From: Acidimicrobiales bacterium
GTDB taxonomy: Bacteria; Actinomycetota; Acidimicrobiia; Acidimicrobiales; Ilumatobacteraceae
Direction of reading: 5' to 3'
Assembly (NCBI GenBank): GCA_030832455.1
Contig: JAURJB010000014.1
Span: 1 to 33,181, forward strand
Length of the DNA: 33,181 nt
Shown here: positions 24,112-33,093 of the stretch, in pieces
Position numbering within the stretch: the first letter of the stretch is position 1
How the letters are laid out: every line of letters starts with the position of its first letter
Position numbers and translations under genes: made by a program
The notes under the pieces: generated by a model
The model's database searches: none
What the model was told of the DNA's origin: nothing
What the model saw: only the letters and a program-made list of their open reading frames with translations

Positions 24112-26444
24112 TGACGAAGAAACTGCCTCACGCAACACCAGCGTTTACGGGAACAAAAGAACGCCTAATAACCCAATCAACACCCCGCAAACTCGAGCGC
24201 CAATTGGCGCCTGAGGGTGCGCCAAACATTGTGCTGATTTTGCTCGACGATGTTGGCTTCGGTTCGTTTGGAACTTTTGGTGGCCCAGTGCCAACACCAA
24301 CCCTTGATCGCATTGCCAACATCGGCTTGCGTTACAACCAATTCCACACCACTGCACTGTGCTCACCAACGCGAGCAGCAATGCTTACTGGCCGCAATCA
24401 TCACTCGGTACATATGGGTGGCATTACGGAAATCGCAAACTCATTTCCTGGTTACGACAGCGCGATTCCACCTGAAGCAGCAACCATGGCGCAGGTATTG
24501 CGCATGTCGGGTTACGCAACGTCGGTGTTTGGCAAGTGGCACCTTGCGCCATCTTGGGAGCAAAGCCCTGCTGGCCCATTCGATCGCTGGCCAACAGGTC
24601 TTGGTTTCGACAAGTTCTACGGAATTATTGGCGCAGAGTCCTCGCAATGGGAACCACCCGTGTACGACCAAACCACGCCAATCTCTCCACATGTCGGCAA
24701 CCCGGATTATCACCTGACCGAAGATTTGGCAGATCAGACCATCGCATGGATTGAGCGTCAACAAGCATCACGCCCGAATCAACCGTTCTTTACATATTTC
24801 TCTACTCCTGCATTGCATGCACCGCATCATGTTGCTCGCGAATGGATCGATAAGTTCACAGGTCAATTCGATGGCGGTTGGGACGTATTGCGCGAAGAAA
24901 TTTACGAGCGTCAACTGAAACTCGGAGTCATTCCACCGAATACAGCTCTCACAAAACGACCGGAACAAGTTCCTTCATGGAGCGATTATCCAGAGCGTTA
25001 CCGACCAGTTGCTACACGACTCATGGAAACCTTCGCTGGCTTTCTAGCGCACACCGACGCACAGGTTGGGCGAGTAATTGATGCACTCGAGCGTCTGAAT
25101 ATCATGGACAACACGTTGGTGGTGTATATCACTGGCGACAACGGTGCTTCTGCCGAAGGAACGATTCATGGTGCATGGAGCGCTCCATCGTTTCAAAACG
25201 GTATACCGGAAGACCCTGAGTGGTTGCTTGACCATATTGATGACTTCGGTACGGCAAAGTGCGAAAACCATTTCAATGTTGGTTGGGCCTGGGCGCTTGA
25301 CTCGCCATTCCAGTGGATGAAGCAAGTTGCCTCACATTTTGGTGGAACTCGCAATGCAATGGCGCTCAGTTGGCCAAAGAAAATTCGTGATGCAGGTGGT
25401 CTGCGCGAACAGTTCCATCATGTGATTGACCTTGTACCAACGATTTATGAACTCGTAGGAATTGAAGCCCCTACACATGTCAACGGCATCGAGCAGATGC
25501 CAATTCATGGAACATCAATGGCATATTCGTTTGATAACGCAAGCGCACCAAGCACGCACACCACTCAGTATTTTGAAATTCTGGGCAATCGCGCCATCTA
25601 TCACGAGGGTTGGATGGCTTCGTGTTTCCATGGTCGTTTGCCATGGATACGCCTGCAGGGTCTTGATTTCGACGGCCCTCAAGAGGTGTGGGAGCTGTAC
25701 AACATCAGCGAAGACTTCTCACAAGCTGTGAATCTTGTGGAACAGTTCCCTGAGAAACTTGCAGAGCTGCAAGAGCTGTTTCATCAAAATGCAATTCAGT
25801 ACGACATTTATCCATTGCGTGATGCGGGTTCGCCGCGTAATAGCGACTTCGCAGTTCCGCATTCACTCGACGGAATAAACAAAGTGACATACACACGAGC
25901 CCACGTGCGTATGCCCGAGAGCTCGGTGTTAAATGTGAAGAACTGTTCGTGGAAAATGACGGCTGAAATCGTGGTTCCAGTAGGCGGGGCACGGGGAGTG
26001 ATTGCGTGTCAGGGCGGAAACATGGCTGGATGGTCGCTGTATATCGATGAATCGGGAAAACCGACATATCACTACAACTGGTTTGGTCATATGCATTCAG
26101 TTGTGAGCGACACTCAAGCGCTAAAACCTGGACGCCATGAGATTGTCGTTGATTTCGCTTACGACGGTGGCTTTGGCGCAGGTGGAGTTGCGACGTTGTA
26201 TGTGGACGATCGTGAAGCAGGAAGTATGCGCATTGATAAAACTGTGCCACTCGTGTATTCGATGAGTGGAGAAACGTTTGACATTGGCGTGGATACCGGG
26301 TCGCCAGTGGGGAACTATCCACATTTGTACACATGCACTGCCGACATTGTGGGTGTGACGATTGAACGACTCAATGAACCAAGTGCAACGACCAAACAAA
26401 AAATGCGTGAAGGCGAATTTCGCGCAAGTATCAGTACTCAATAA
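24111..26444 (+). CDS. Formylglycine-dependent sulfatase (arylsulfatase AtsA-like)
   Basis: A 777-residue type I sulfatase. CSPTR at residues 84-88 is the maturation motif in which Cys84 becomes formylglycine, and it is followed by AAMLTGR. Other site elements are LLDDVGFG (metal Asp46/47), FGKWHLAP (Lys/His), TGDNGASAEG (Asp/Asn) and PALHAPHH. The C-terminal third is an extra beta-rich domain (from about residue 600), as in long AtsA-type enzymes. No signal peptide is present, so it acts in the cytosol. It is translationally coupled to the MBL-type protein, giving two unrelated sulfatase folds in one operon. A formylglycine-generating enzyme is not seen here and must be elsewhere. Confidence 0.92.
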   Translation: MTKKLPHATPAFTGTKERLITQSTPRKLERQLAPEGAPNIVLILLDDVGFGSFGTFGGPVPTPTLDRIANIGLRYNQFHTTALCSPTRAAMLTGRNHHSVHMGGITEIANSFPGYDSAIPPEAATMAQVLRMSGYATSVFGKWHLAPSWEQSPAGPFDRWPTGLGFDKFYGIIGAESSQWEPPVYDQTTPISPHVGNPDYHLTEDLADQTIAWIERQQASRPNQPFFTYFSTPALHAPHHVAREWIDKFTGQFDGGWDVLREEIYERQLKLGVIPPNTALTKRPEQVPSWSDYPERYRPVATRLMETFAGFLAHTDAQVGRVIDALERLNIMDNTLVVYITGDNGASAEGTIHGAWSAPSFQNGIPEDPEWLLDHIDDFGTAKCENHFNVGWAWALDSPFQWMKQVASHFGGTRNAMALSWPKKIRDAGGLREQFHHVIDLVPTIYELVGIEAPTHVNGIEQMPIHGTSMAYSFDNASAPSTHTTQYFEILGNRAIYHEGWMASCFHGRLPWIRLQGLDFDGPQEVWELYNISEDFSQAVNLVEQFPEKLAELQELFHQNAIQYDIYPLRDAGSPRNSDFAVPHSLDGINKVTYTRAHVRMPESSVLNVKNCSWKMTAEIVVPVGGARGVIACQGGNMAGWSLYIDESGKPTYHYNWFGHMHSVVSDTQALKPGRHEIVVDFAYDGGFGAGGVATLYVDDREAGSMRIDKTVPLVYSMSGETFDIGVDTGSPVGNYPHLYTCTADIVGVTIERLNEPSATTKQKMREGEFRASISTQ

Positions 26445-26627
26445 TTACTGAACTATGCGTTCGTAAGTAACTTTTCTTCGAAAAGTTGAAAATCCCACTG
26501 CTGTGTACAAACCGTATGCACCAGTGGGATTTTCTGTATCTACGTCGAGGGCTGCATGGGTTAACCCATCGCGTTTGTAAGCCGCAAATGCATGCGTGAT
26601 TAGCGACTTTCCGAAGGCACAATTGAA
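26445..26627 (-). pseudogene. C-terminal remnant of a two-domain GNAT acetyltransferase
   Basis: On the minus strand, in a frame different from the upstream GNAT ORF, this segment encodes GKSLITHAFAAYKRDGLTHA, then ALDVDTENPTGAYGLYTAVG, and ends YERIVQ and TAA at 26445-26447. This is the typical C-terminal half of the second acetyl-CoA-binding domain in MshD-like tandem GNAT proteins. An in-frame TGA lies just upstream (26631-26633), there is no start codon, and the first ~90-100 residues of that domain are missing. It is therefore a leftover of an internal deletion plus frameshift. Its stop abuts the sulfatase stop. Confidence 0.75.
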
Positions 26628-27136
26628 TTTTCAGTAGCAGTAAACACCTCGGGCGAATTGGCAAGATCAATAATCAAGTCATCATTCCAGCGTACTGGGC
26701 TCATATTGAAACTTTGGAATAGCGATCCTGCGGTTGAGTTTGTTGCACTCATATCTGACCGCAAATACTTTGGAAGAGTTCGTTTGGTGGAGCGCAGCAA
26801 TGATTCGCCATGTTCGGTTGCCCATTGCATAACCGCAGTTCCAACACCATTGTTTCGGTATTCAGGTTTGGTTGTGCCAAAGATGTAGCAGCGTTCTTCC
26901 TTGGTTTCGGAAGGTAAGAAAATGGTGTAACCCACACCAATGATGTGTGACTCGTGTTCGGCAATCATGACATCGTGATCAAGATCGCAATATGTTCCAT
27001 CAAACTCTTCTGCTAGTTCTTCAGCGGTCTGGACAAAAATAAGACCGTCGAAGGACAAACCCTCTGAAATCAATGCGGCAATCGCTGGAAGGTCTGAATG
27101 AGTTGCCCTACGAAGTTGGAATTGAATCGCTGTCAT
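26600..27136 (-). CDS. GNAT-family N-acetyltransferase (truncated two-domain protein)
   Basis: A 178-residue protein from ATG 27136, which overlaps the ABC-F stop by one base (TAATG). A complete single GNAT domain is visible: LRRATHSDLPAIAALI, then the acetyl-CoA loop YRNNGVGTAVMQWATEHGES. The sequence runs on into a linker (NSIVPSESR) that normally leads to a second GNAT domain, but a stop intervenes. The remnant of that domain continues downstream in another frame. The surviving domain might still work on its own; the substrate is unknown. It is co-transcribed with the upstream ABC-F gene. Confidence 0.8.
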   Translation of the reverse strand: MTAIQFQLRRATHSDLPAIAALISEGLSFDGLIFVQTAEELAEEFDGTYCDLDHDVMIAEHESHIIGVGYTIFLPSETKEERCYIFGTTKPEYRNNGVGTAVMQWATEHGESLLRSTKRTLPKYLRSDMSATNSTAGSLFQSFNMSPVRWNDDLIIDLANSPEVFTATENSIVPSESR

Positions 27137-28935
27137 TACTGAGAAGAGGTTACGCCTTGGGCTTCCGCTTCTGCAGCAATAGTCAGCCAATGTTCTTCTG
27201 CTGCATCAACGGTTTGTTGGGCGAGTGCAAGTTCTGCACTCACTCGTGCCAGTTCAACGTGGTCGTTGCCTACCGAAGTTAATTCACGTTCAAGTTTCTG
27301 CAATTTTTCGGTTGCTTGTGCAAGTGTTTTTTCGGTTTGTCCCAACAAGCGGCGCAATGTGCTCGGACTTTTTGCTGGCTTCACCTTTGTTGGTTGCGCC
27401 GAATCGATCACAGGAGCGGATTTCAATTTTGGAGCAGTTTGATTAGTGGATTGCTTGCCTCGCTGGTGCAACCAGCCAGCAATACCGCCAACTACCTGGC
27501 GCATGCCACCATCGCCGTCAAGCGCCAACACGTCAATAACAGTGCGGTCGAGGAACACGCGGTCGTGGCTGACTACCACCACAATTCCAGGCCAGTCGTC
27601 GAGGTACTCCTCAAGTGCGCGCAATGTGTCAAGGTCGAGATCGTTGGTTGGTTCGTCCAACATCAACACGTTTGGTTGCTCAATGAGTGTGAGTAGCAAT
27701 TGCAAGCGACGGCGCTCGCCACCAGAAAGGGTAGACAACGGTGCGAACTGCGAATCACCATCAAACCAAAAACGCTTCATTAGGTTGATGTCTTCAACCG
27801 ACGGGTTTCCTTTGTCGCCCATCACCGCTTCACGCACGGTCTGTGAAAGATTCAATTCGCGACCGAGCTGGTCGTAATAGCCAATCTTTACGGTGCTGCC
27901 TACTTCAATGTGTCCACTTGTTGGTTTCAGGCGGCCAGAAATTAAATCGAGGAGTGTGCTTTTACCAGCACCGTTTGGTCCGACAATGCCAAGTCGGTCG
28001 CCGGGTTCCAGCGTGTAGTCAAATGCGTGCAACACGTGATGCTCTGCAGATTTTGCCGATGCTGGCCATGAAAATGCAATGCCTTGTAGTTCGATTCCTT
28101 TTGAACCGAGTCGCTGACTGCCAAGTGACAAGCCAAGTTCGCCTTGACGTGCCGGACCTTCGGCCTTGCGTGACACCAACTCTTTTGCGGCGTCCATTCG
28201 TGCTTTTGGTTTTGTCGTTCGTGCAGGGGCGCCACGACGTAACCATGCAAGTTCGGTGCGGGCGAGGTTTTTGCGTACTTGTTCGGCTGTTGCTGCGCGT
28301 TCTTCGCGTTCAATGCGACCTGCAAGATATGCGGCGTACCCAGAACCTGCAGTTTTGCTAGTTGGAACATGCATGTATGCAGATCCACGATCAATCTCGA
28401 GAACTTTGTTGGTCACTCTGTCGAGCACGTGTCGGTCGTGAGTAACGAGTAACAGTCCGCCGCGATATTGCGCGAGCCATTCTTCTAAATACGAAATGGC
28501 ATCAAGGTCTAAGTGGTTGGTTGGCTCATCTAAAATGAGTGCATCCCATTCATTTACTAAGAGTTGGGCAAGTGCGACACGTTTTTGTTGACCACCAGAA
28601 AGCTCGTCGGTTCGTGCATCAAGCAACCCAGACATTCCCAACTTGTCGAGCATGGCCTCGCCTCGCCAGTCTTCGCCGACTGCCTCGCGAACTGTTCCAG
28701 CGGGAAGCACGGGCTGTTGAGCAAGAATTCCAACTCGGGCATTGCGTCCGCGGTGGACCACTCCGTTATCGGGAGAGTATTCACCACTCAGGATTCGCAA
28801 CAGAGTGCTTTTCCCGCACCCATTCAAGCCAACAATGCCAATTCGGTCACCTTCGGAAACAGTGAGTGAGATATTGGTGAAAAGTGGTCGGTTAGGTCGT
28901 GATGCAGAGAGCTTTTGGGCATCGATCACGATCAC
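27136..28935 (-). CDS. ABC-F family ATPase (Uup-like)
   Basis: About 599 residues, no membrane segments, two fused ATPase domains. Walker A motifs are GLNGCGKST and GPNGAGKST, signatures are LSGGQQKRVALAQ and LSGGERRRLQLLL, and Walker B motifs are LILDEPTNHLD and LMLDEPTNDLD. A basic interdomain linker and a C-terminal coiled coil (EKTLAQATEKLQKLERELTS) match Uup. ABC-F proteins act on the ribosome in translation quality control or antibiotic protection. GTG 28935 is chosen since TATCCT lies at -14 to -9; GTG 28929 and TTG 28944 are alternatives. Confidence 0.9.
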   Translation of the reverse strand: MIVIDAQKLSASRPNRPLFTNISLTVSEGDRIGIVGLNGCGKSTLLRILSGEYSPDNGVVHRGRNARVGILAQQPVLPAGTVREAVGEDWRGEAMLDKLGMSGLLDARTDELSGGQQKRVALAQLLVNEWDALILDEPTNHLDLDAISYLEEWLAQYRGGLLLVTHDRHVLDRVTNKVLEIDRGSAYMHVPTSKTAGSGYAAYLAGRIEREERAATAEQVRKNLARTELAWLRRGAPARTTKPKARMDAAKELVSRKAEGPARQGELGLSLGSQRLGSKGIELQGIAFSWPASAKSAEHHVLHAFDYTLEPGDRLGIVGPNGAGKSTLLDLISGRLKPTSGHIEVGSTVKIGYYDQLGRELNLSQTVREAVMGDKGNPSVEDINLMKRFWFDGDSQFAPLSTLSGGERRRLQLLLTLIEQPNVLMLDEPTNDLDLDTLRALEEYLDDWPGIVVVVSHDRVFLDRTVIDVLALDGDGGMRQVVGGIAGWLHQRGKQSTNQTAPKLKSAPVIDSAQPTKVKPAKSPSTLRRLLGQTEKTLAQATEKLQKLERELTSVGNDHVELARVSAELALAQQTVDAAEEHWLTIAAEAEAQGVTSSQ

Positions 28936-28991
28936 GACAAGCAAGGATACGGGCGTTTACTGATGATCGGGTATGTGGCTACCATTTAGCC

Positions 28992-30197
28992 ATGTCTACA
29001 GCGCAACTTCGTGAGTCTTTGAAGCAACGAGCATGTGAATCCATCGACAAGATGAAACATGATCTTGTTGGGGTAAGTCACGACATTCATGCACATCCTG
29101 AAGAAAACTTTGAGGAACACTTTGCGCACAAACGTCTGACCGACGCCATTGGCGACAACAAGTTAGAAGTCTCTCGCAAGGCGTACGACATTGACACTGC
29201 ATTTGATGTTGCAGTTGGTTCAAAGGGGACCACCGTTGCTGTGCTGTGTGAATACGATGCTTTGCCCGGAATTGGGCATGCCTGCGGACACAACATCATC
29301 GCGGCAGCCGGATTGGGTGCGGGCCTTGCACTTGCCGGATTGGCGGAAGAAGCCGGAGGTAGGTTGCGTTTGATGGGTACGCCAGCCGAAGAAGGCGGCG
29401 GCGGAAAAATCGAAATGGCTCGCAAAGGCGCCTTCGTTGGTGTTGATGCAGCCATGATGATTCACCCAGCAGACCGAGATCTTGCGCGAATGAATGCCAT
29501 TGCGATTCAGCACTGTTTGGCGAAGTACACCGGTGAAGCAGCCCATGCCGCTGTATCTCCTCACTTGGGTAGGAATGCACTTGATGCAGCGGTACTTGGG
29601 TACATGAATATCGCAGCACTGCGTCAACACATCATGCCGACAGAGCGCATTCATGGAATCTTTTTGAAAGGTGGCGAGAAGCCAAACATCGTTCCTCGCG
29701 AAGCAGAGATGGATTGGTACGCTCGCTCAAATACCATCGAGACTTTGCAGCCACTCAAGGAACGTGTAGGTGCTTGTCTGCATGGTGGTGCACATGCTGC
29801 TGGTTGTCACGTTGAGTTGGAATGGCAACCAAACCCATTCGCCGACATTGTTGACAACATTCCGTTGCTTGCTGCATATGTTGAAAACTCGGCAAAGTTT
29901 GGCCGCATGTTGACAACTGAATACATGGCAGGAACAGGTGGTGGCTCAACTGATATGGGCAACATCAGCTACCTGACTCCATCGATTCATCCGATGATTG
30001 CCGTAGCGCCAGAAGGTGTGTCGCTGCACACTCCAGAATTTGCCGATTATGCAACAAACGAAGATGCCACCCGCGCAATTTTGGATGGTGCAAAGATCAT
30101 GGCAATGACTGCAATTGATGTGTGGACGAACGATCAACTTGTTGCTGAAATGCGTGAAGCATTCGGCGATGGCTTTGTGCCTGAGGGTGTGCTTTAG
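28992..30197 (+). CDS. M20-family amidohydrolase (AbgB/PM20D2-like)
   Basis: A 401-residue cytosolic metallopeptidase or amidohydrolase. Metal-site segments are DALPGIGHACGHN and GTPAEEGGGGKIEMARKGAF, and a later GGGSTDMGNISYLTP. This layout is closest to the p-aminobenzoyl-glutamate hydrolase B/PM20D2 branch, which cleaves amide-linked amino acids or odd dipeptides. ATG 28992 is chosen because TACCAT lies at -12 to -7; the longer frame runs into the divergent ABC-F gene. Its stop overlaps the stop of the convergent ABC-F gene by 4 bp. Confidence 0.9.
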   Translation: MSTAQLRESLKQRACESIDKMKHDLVGVSHDIHAHPEENFEEHFAHKRLTDAIGDNKLEVSRKAYDIDTAFDVAVGSKGTTVAVLCEYDALPGIGHACGHNIIAAAGLGAGLALAGLAEEAGGRLRLMGTPAEEGGGGKIEMARKGAFVGVDAAMMIHPADRDLARMNAIAIQHCLAKYTGEAAHAAVSPHLGRNALDAAVLGYMNIAALRQHIMPTERIHGIFLKGGEKPNIVPREAEMDWYARSNTIETLQPLKERVGACLHGGAHAAGCHVELEWQPNPFADIVDNIPLLAAYVENSAKFGRMLTTEYMAGTGGGSTDMGNISYLTPSIHPMIAVAPEGVSLHTPEFADYATNEDATRAILDGAKIMAMTAIDVWTNDQLVAEMREAFGDGFVPEGVL

Positions 30198-31834
30198 TCG
30201 CGAGTGAGCGGCTTGGCCAGGCGTAAGCCTGCCAGTTTGTCTGGTTCGCTCAGACCAGCCATTGCAATTTCATAATCGGGCAGTGCGTACACCTCGCCGT
30301 CATCAGTAATCATGATGTAGCGGTCGAACTGTGCAAGGAATGTGCGGTCGTGGCTTACTGCTATGACTGTTCCCTCAAAACCATCAAGCGCCTTTTCGAG
30401 TGCCTCAGATGATTCGATATCCAAGTTGTCTGTTGGCTCATCAAGCAGCAACACGTTGTGTCCTTCTATTTCGAGGCGCAAAATTTCGAGACGAGCTTTC
30501 TGTCCTCCGGACAACGTTTCGAACTTTTGGCGGGCATTGTTGCGCAGTCCGTAGCGAGCCAATGTTTTCATGGCTTTTTCTTCTTCCGAAATGCGATCAA
30601 GCACGATGTCAACACATTCTCTACCAAGAAAGTCGGGCCGGTTATTTACTTGGGTAAACACGCCAACCGAGGTGCGCGGTCCGAATGTGATATGGCCTGT
30701 AGTTGGATGGTTTTCGCCACTGAGCGCTTTAAGTAAGTGTGTCTTCCCAGTTCCGTTTGGACCAATGAGCCCGACGCGTTCGCCATGGTAAATTTCTTCG
30801 CTAAATGGCAGAAACAGATTGTCAATCGCAAGCTTTTCGAGCTTTGCTACTCGCCGCGCAGCATCGGCACCGCGAAGTCGAACAAAAATATGCTGATCGG
30901 CAACGGGTGGAGGTGGGGGACCAGCAGCAACGAACTTTTCCCAGCGAGTCTCTGCGCCATTTGCTTTGGTTGCATTCTTAAAGTTTTGTGCAGCGCGTTG
31001 TTTCATGATTTTCATGTGGTGAAATAGGCGGCGTTCTTCTTCGTTCCAACGTTTTAGGTCGTCACCGAGCAACTCTTGGCGCTTTGCACGTGCCTCAGGA
31101 AATGTTTTGTACGACCCACCATGTACCCAGCATCCCGAACCTTCAATGACCACAACTTTTGTCGAACATTGTTCGAGCAGAGTTCGGTCGTGGCTCACCA
31201 TCAAGATGGTGGATTTGCAAGATTTGATCTGCTCCTCAAGCCATTTGCGCGTTGGGATGTCGAGGTAGTTGTCTGGTTCGTCAAGCAACAGCACATCGGC
31301 GCCGCTGGTGAGAAGAAGATCGAGTACCAAGCGCTTGCGCTCGCCTCCAGAAAGTTCGGAAACGAGTCGAACCGAGAAATCGTCAACTGGAGTCTTCACG
31401 CTGCGTTGCGCAGATGCTTGCCACTTTGCCTCGAGGTCGTAGCCACCGAGGTCGCCCCAGTCGGCAAGTGCATTTGCGTATCCCATGCCGTCATCGTCAC
31501 CAGTACCGAGCGCTTTTTCTGCGGCAACGAGTGCCCGTCCTGCATTGCGCAAGTTCTTCGGGGCTACTTCAATCAACATCTCGCGCAACGTGTCGTTTGG
31601 TCGTGACATACCAACGTCCTGTGTCATGTTCAACAAGGTTCCGCCAATTGCGAATTCGCCACCATCCGCTTCGATCTCTTGAGTCAAAATCCGCAAGATG
31701 GTGCTTTTACCAACTCCATTTGCACCAACGATTGCTGCGTGTTCACCGGGTGAGACTTTAAAACTGACATCAAAAAACAATTGATCCGCACCTGGTGGGC
31801 CGTATTCAAGTTCACTCACCACAATGCTGCTCAT
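30194..31834 (-). CDS. ABC-F family ATPase (second)
   Basis: A 546-residue soluble twin-ATPase. Walker A motifs are GANGVGKST and GPNGTGKTH, signatures are LSGGERKRLVLDLL and LSGGQKARLEILRL, and Walker B motifs are LLLDEPDNYLD and LLLDEPTDNLD. The Thr-to-Asp change in the first Walker B (DEPDNYLD) and the basic linker (MKQRAAQNFKNATKANGAET) mark an actinobacterial ABC-F subgroup different from the 27136 gene. It probably acts on ribosomes. It is divergent from the MFS exporter gene 44 bp away, a common pairing for drug-resistance loci, though resistance is only a guess. Confidence 0.9.
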   Translation of the reverse strand: MSSIVVSELEYGPPGADQLFFDVSFKVSPGEHAAIVGANGVGKSTILRILTQEIEADGGEFAIGGTLLNMTQDVGMSRPNDTLREMLIEVAPKNLRNAGRALVAAEKALGTGDDDGMGYANALADWGDLGGYDLEAKWQASAQRSVKTPVDDFSVRLVSELSGGERKRLVLDLLLTSGADVLLLDEPDNYLDIPTRKWLEEQIKSCKSTILMVSHDRTLLEQCSTKVVVIEGSGCWVHGGSYKTFPEARAKRQELLGDDLKRWNEEERRLFHHMKIMKQRAAQNFKNATKANGAETRWEKFVAAGPPPPPVADQHIFVRLRGADAARRVAKLEKLAIDNLFLPFSEEIYHGERVGLIGPNGTGKTHLLKALSGENHPTTGHITFGPRTSVGVFTQVNNRPDFLGRECVDIVLDRISEEEKAMKTLARYGLRNNARQKFETLSGGQKARLEILRLEIEGHNVLLLDEPTDNLDIESSEALEKALDGFEGTVIAVSHDRTFLAQFDRYIMITDDGEVYALPDYEIAMAGLSEPDKLAGLRLAKPLTRD

Positions 31835-31878
31835 CCGAGAGAGTCTGTCGGAGAAATAGCTCAGTTACGCTGTGAAAT

Positions 31879-33084
31879 GTGAAGAATAAGCATGCGTTTG
31901 GTCTTTTGCAGGCAACCAACGCAGCGTCAGGAGTGTCGAATGGCGTGGTCATGATCACCGTGCCCTGGATCGTGCTCGAACTCACAGGATCGGCTGCAAA
32001 GGCAGGGCTATTGGCGGCGCTTTCCAGCCTTCCCGGCATAGTTGTTTCGCCTGTTGTCGGTGGATTGATCGATAGGTTTGGCCGTCGGGCCATTTCCATG
32101 TTCTCCGACGTGATGTCGATGGTGTCGGTATTGATGTTCTTGTTGGTAAACGCCATCGGAGAGTTGACCTATACATGGATCTTGGTGATTGCCGTGCTCG
32201 GTGCGTGTTTTGATCCTGCCGGATACACCGCCCGCAAAGCATTGATTCCTAATGCGGCCACCGCATCCGGAGTTGACATTGATTCAGCAAATGGACGACA
32301 CGAAGGTGTTTTTGCAATTGGTTGGATGGTTGGTCCAGCAGTTGGATCTGCGTGCATTCGGTGGAGTGGTCCGATGCTTGCTTTTGCGGTCACAGCAGTC
32401 ACATTTGCATGTGCTGCAATTGCGGTTTCGTTAATGCGGGTAGATGACGAACATGGCAAAAAAGTTGCGCATCACGAAGATGGGCATGAGCCATTCTTCT
32501 TGTCATTGCGTGAAGGTTTCCATGCGCTCACGCGAGATAAACCATTGTTCACACTTGCAATTGGGTTCATGTTTTTATCTGGCTTGTATATGCCTATCGA
32601 TACGGTCATCTTTCCTACATATTTTGAATCGATAGATAATCCAACTGGGCTTGGTGCGTTATTCGCCGCACTTGCTGCAGGAATGGTGATAGGGGCATTC
32701 GCATATGGACGACTTGCCGCAAAGTTTTCAACGAGCACTTTGCTGCGCTTGGTCATGATCGTGTCCACCCTTTCGCTCATTCCGCTCGTGATATTGCCGC
32801 CAACGTGGTTGTTTGTTGTACTTGGATTTTTTGCAGGGCTGTCGTGGGGGCCGTTTAATCCGCTCTGGAATTCCATCGTGCAGAAACGGGTCGCACCCGA
32901 AATGCAAGGCCGCGTATACGGATTACAGATGTCGCTGTTATACGCCGCGCCTCCACTTGGCCAGCTCATTGTTGGTGCGTGTGTTGATGCATATGGTTTG
33001 CAACCGACATTCGTTGGCGTAATGGTGCTTTTTGGGTCATTTGGACTGACCTTCGCTACAACTCCTATTTTGCGCAAGCTTTAG
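31879..33084 (+). CDS. MFS exporter
   Basis: A 401-residue, roughly 12-helix major facilitator protein of the drug/siderophore-export type (MFS_3/enterobactin-exporter-like). The start is GTG 31879, with TACGCT at -13 to -8. Motif-A-like GGLIDRFGRRAIS follows helix 2, and ACFDPAGYTARKALIPN is typical of the family's helix-4 region. The middle loop is His/Asp-rich (HGKKVAHHEDGHE). The second half has YFESIDNPTGLGALFAALAAG and PEMQGRVYGLQMSLLY. It probably exports a hydrophobic compound; the substrate is unknown. Confidence 0.88.
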   Translation: MKNKHAFGLLQATNAASGVSNGVVMITVPWIVLELTGSAAKAGLLAALSSLPGIVVSPVVGGLIDRFGRRAISMFSDVMSMVSVLMFLLVNAIGELTYTWILVIAVLGACFDPAGYTARKALIPNAATASGVDIDSANGRHEGVFAIGWMVGPAVGSACIRWSGPMLAFAVTAVTFACAAIAVSLMRVDDEHGKKVAHHEDGHEPFFLSLREGFHALTRDKPLFTLAIGFMFLSGLYMPIDTVIFPTYFESIDNPTGLGALFAALAAGMVIGAFAYGRLAAKFSTSTLLRLVMIVSTLSLIPLVILPPTWLFVVLGFFAGLSWGPFNPLWNSIVQKRVAPEMQGRVYGLQMSLLYAAPPLGQLIVGACVDAYGLQPTFVGVMVLFGSFGLTFATTPILRKL

Positions 33085-33093
33085 AGTGGCGGT

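Noticed and set aside
26489-26533. Inverted repeat AAAATCCCACTG/CAGTGGGATTTT taken as a terminator between the sulfatase and GNAT genes
   Set aside because: It has a 21-base loop and lies inside sequence that clearly encodes the GNAT remnant, so the pairing may be incidental. A bidirectional terminator role is possible but unproven.
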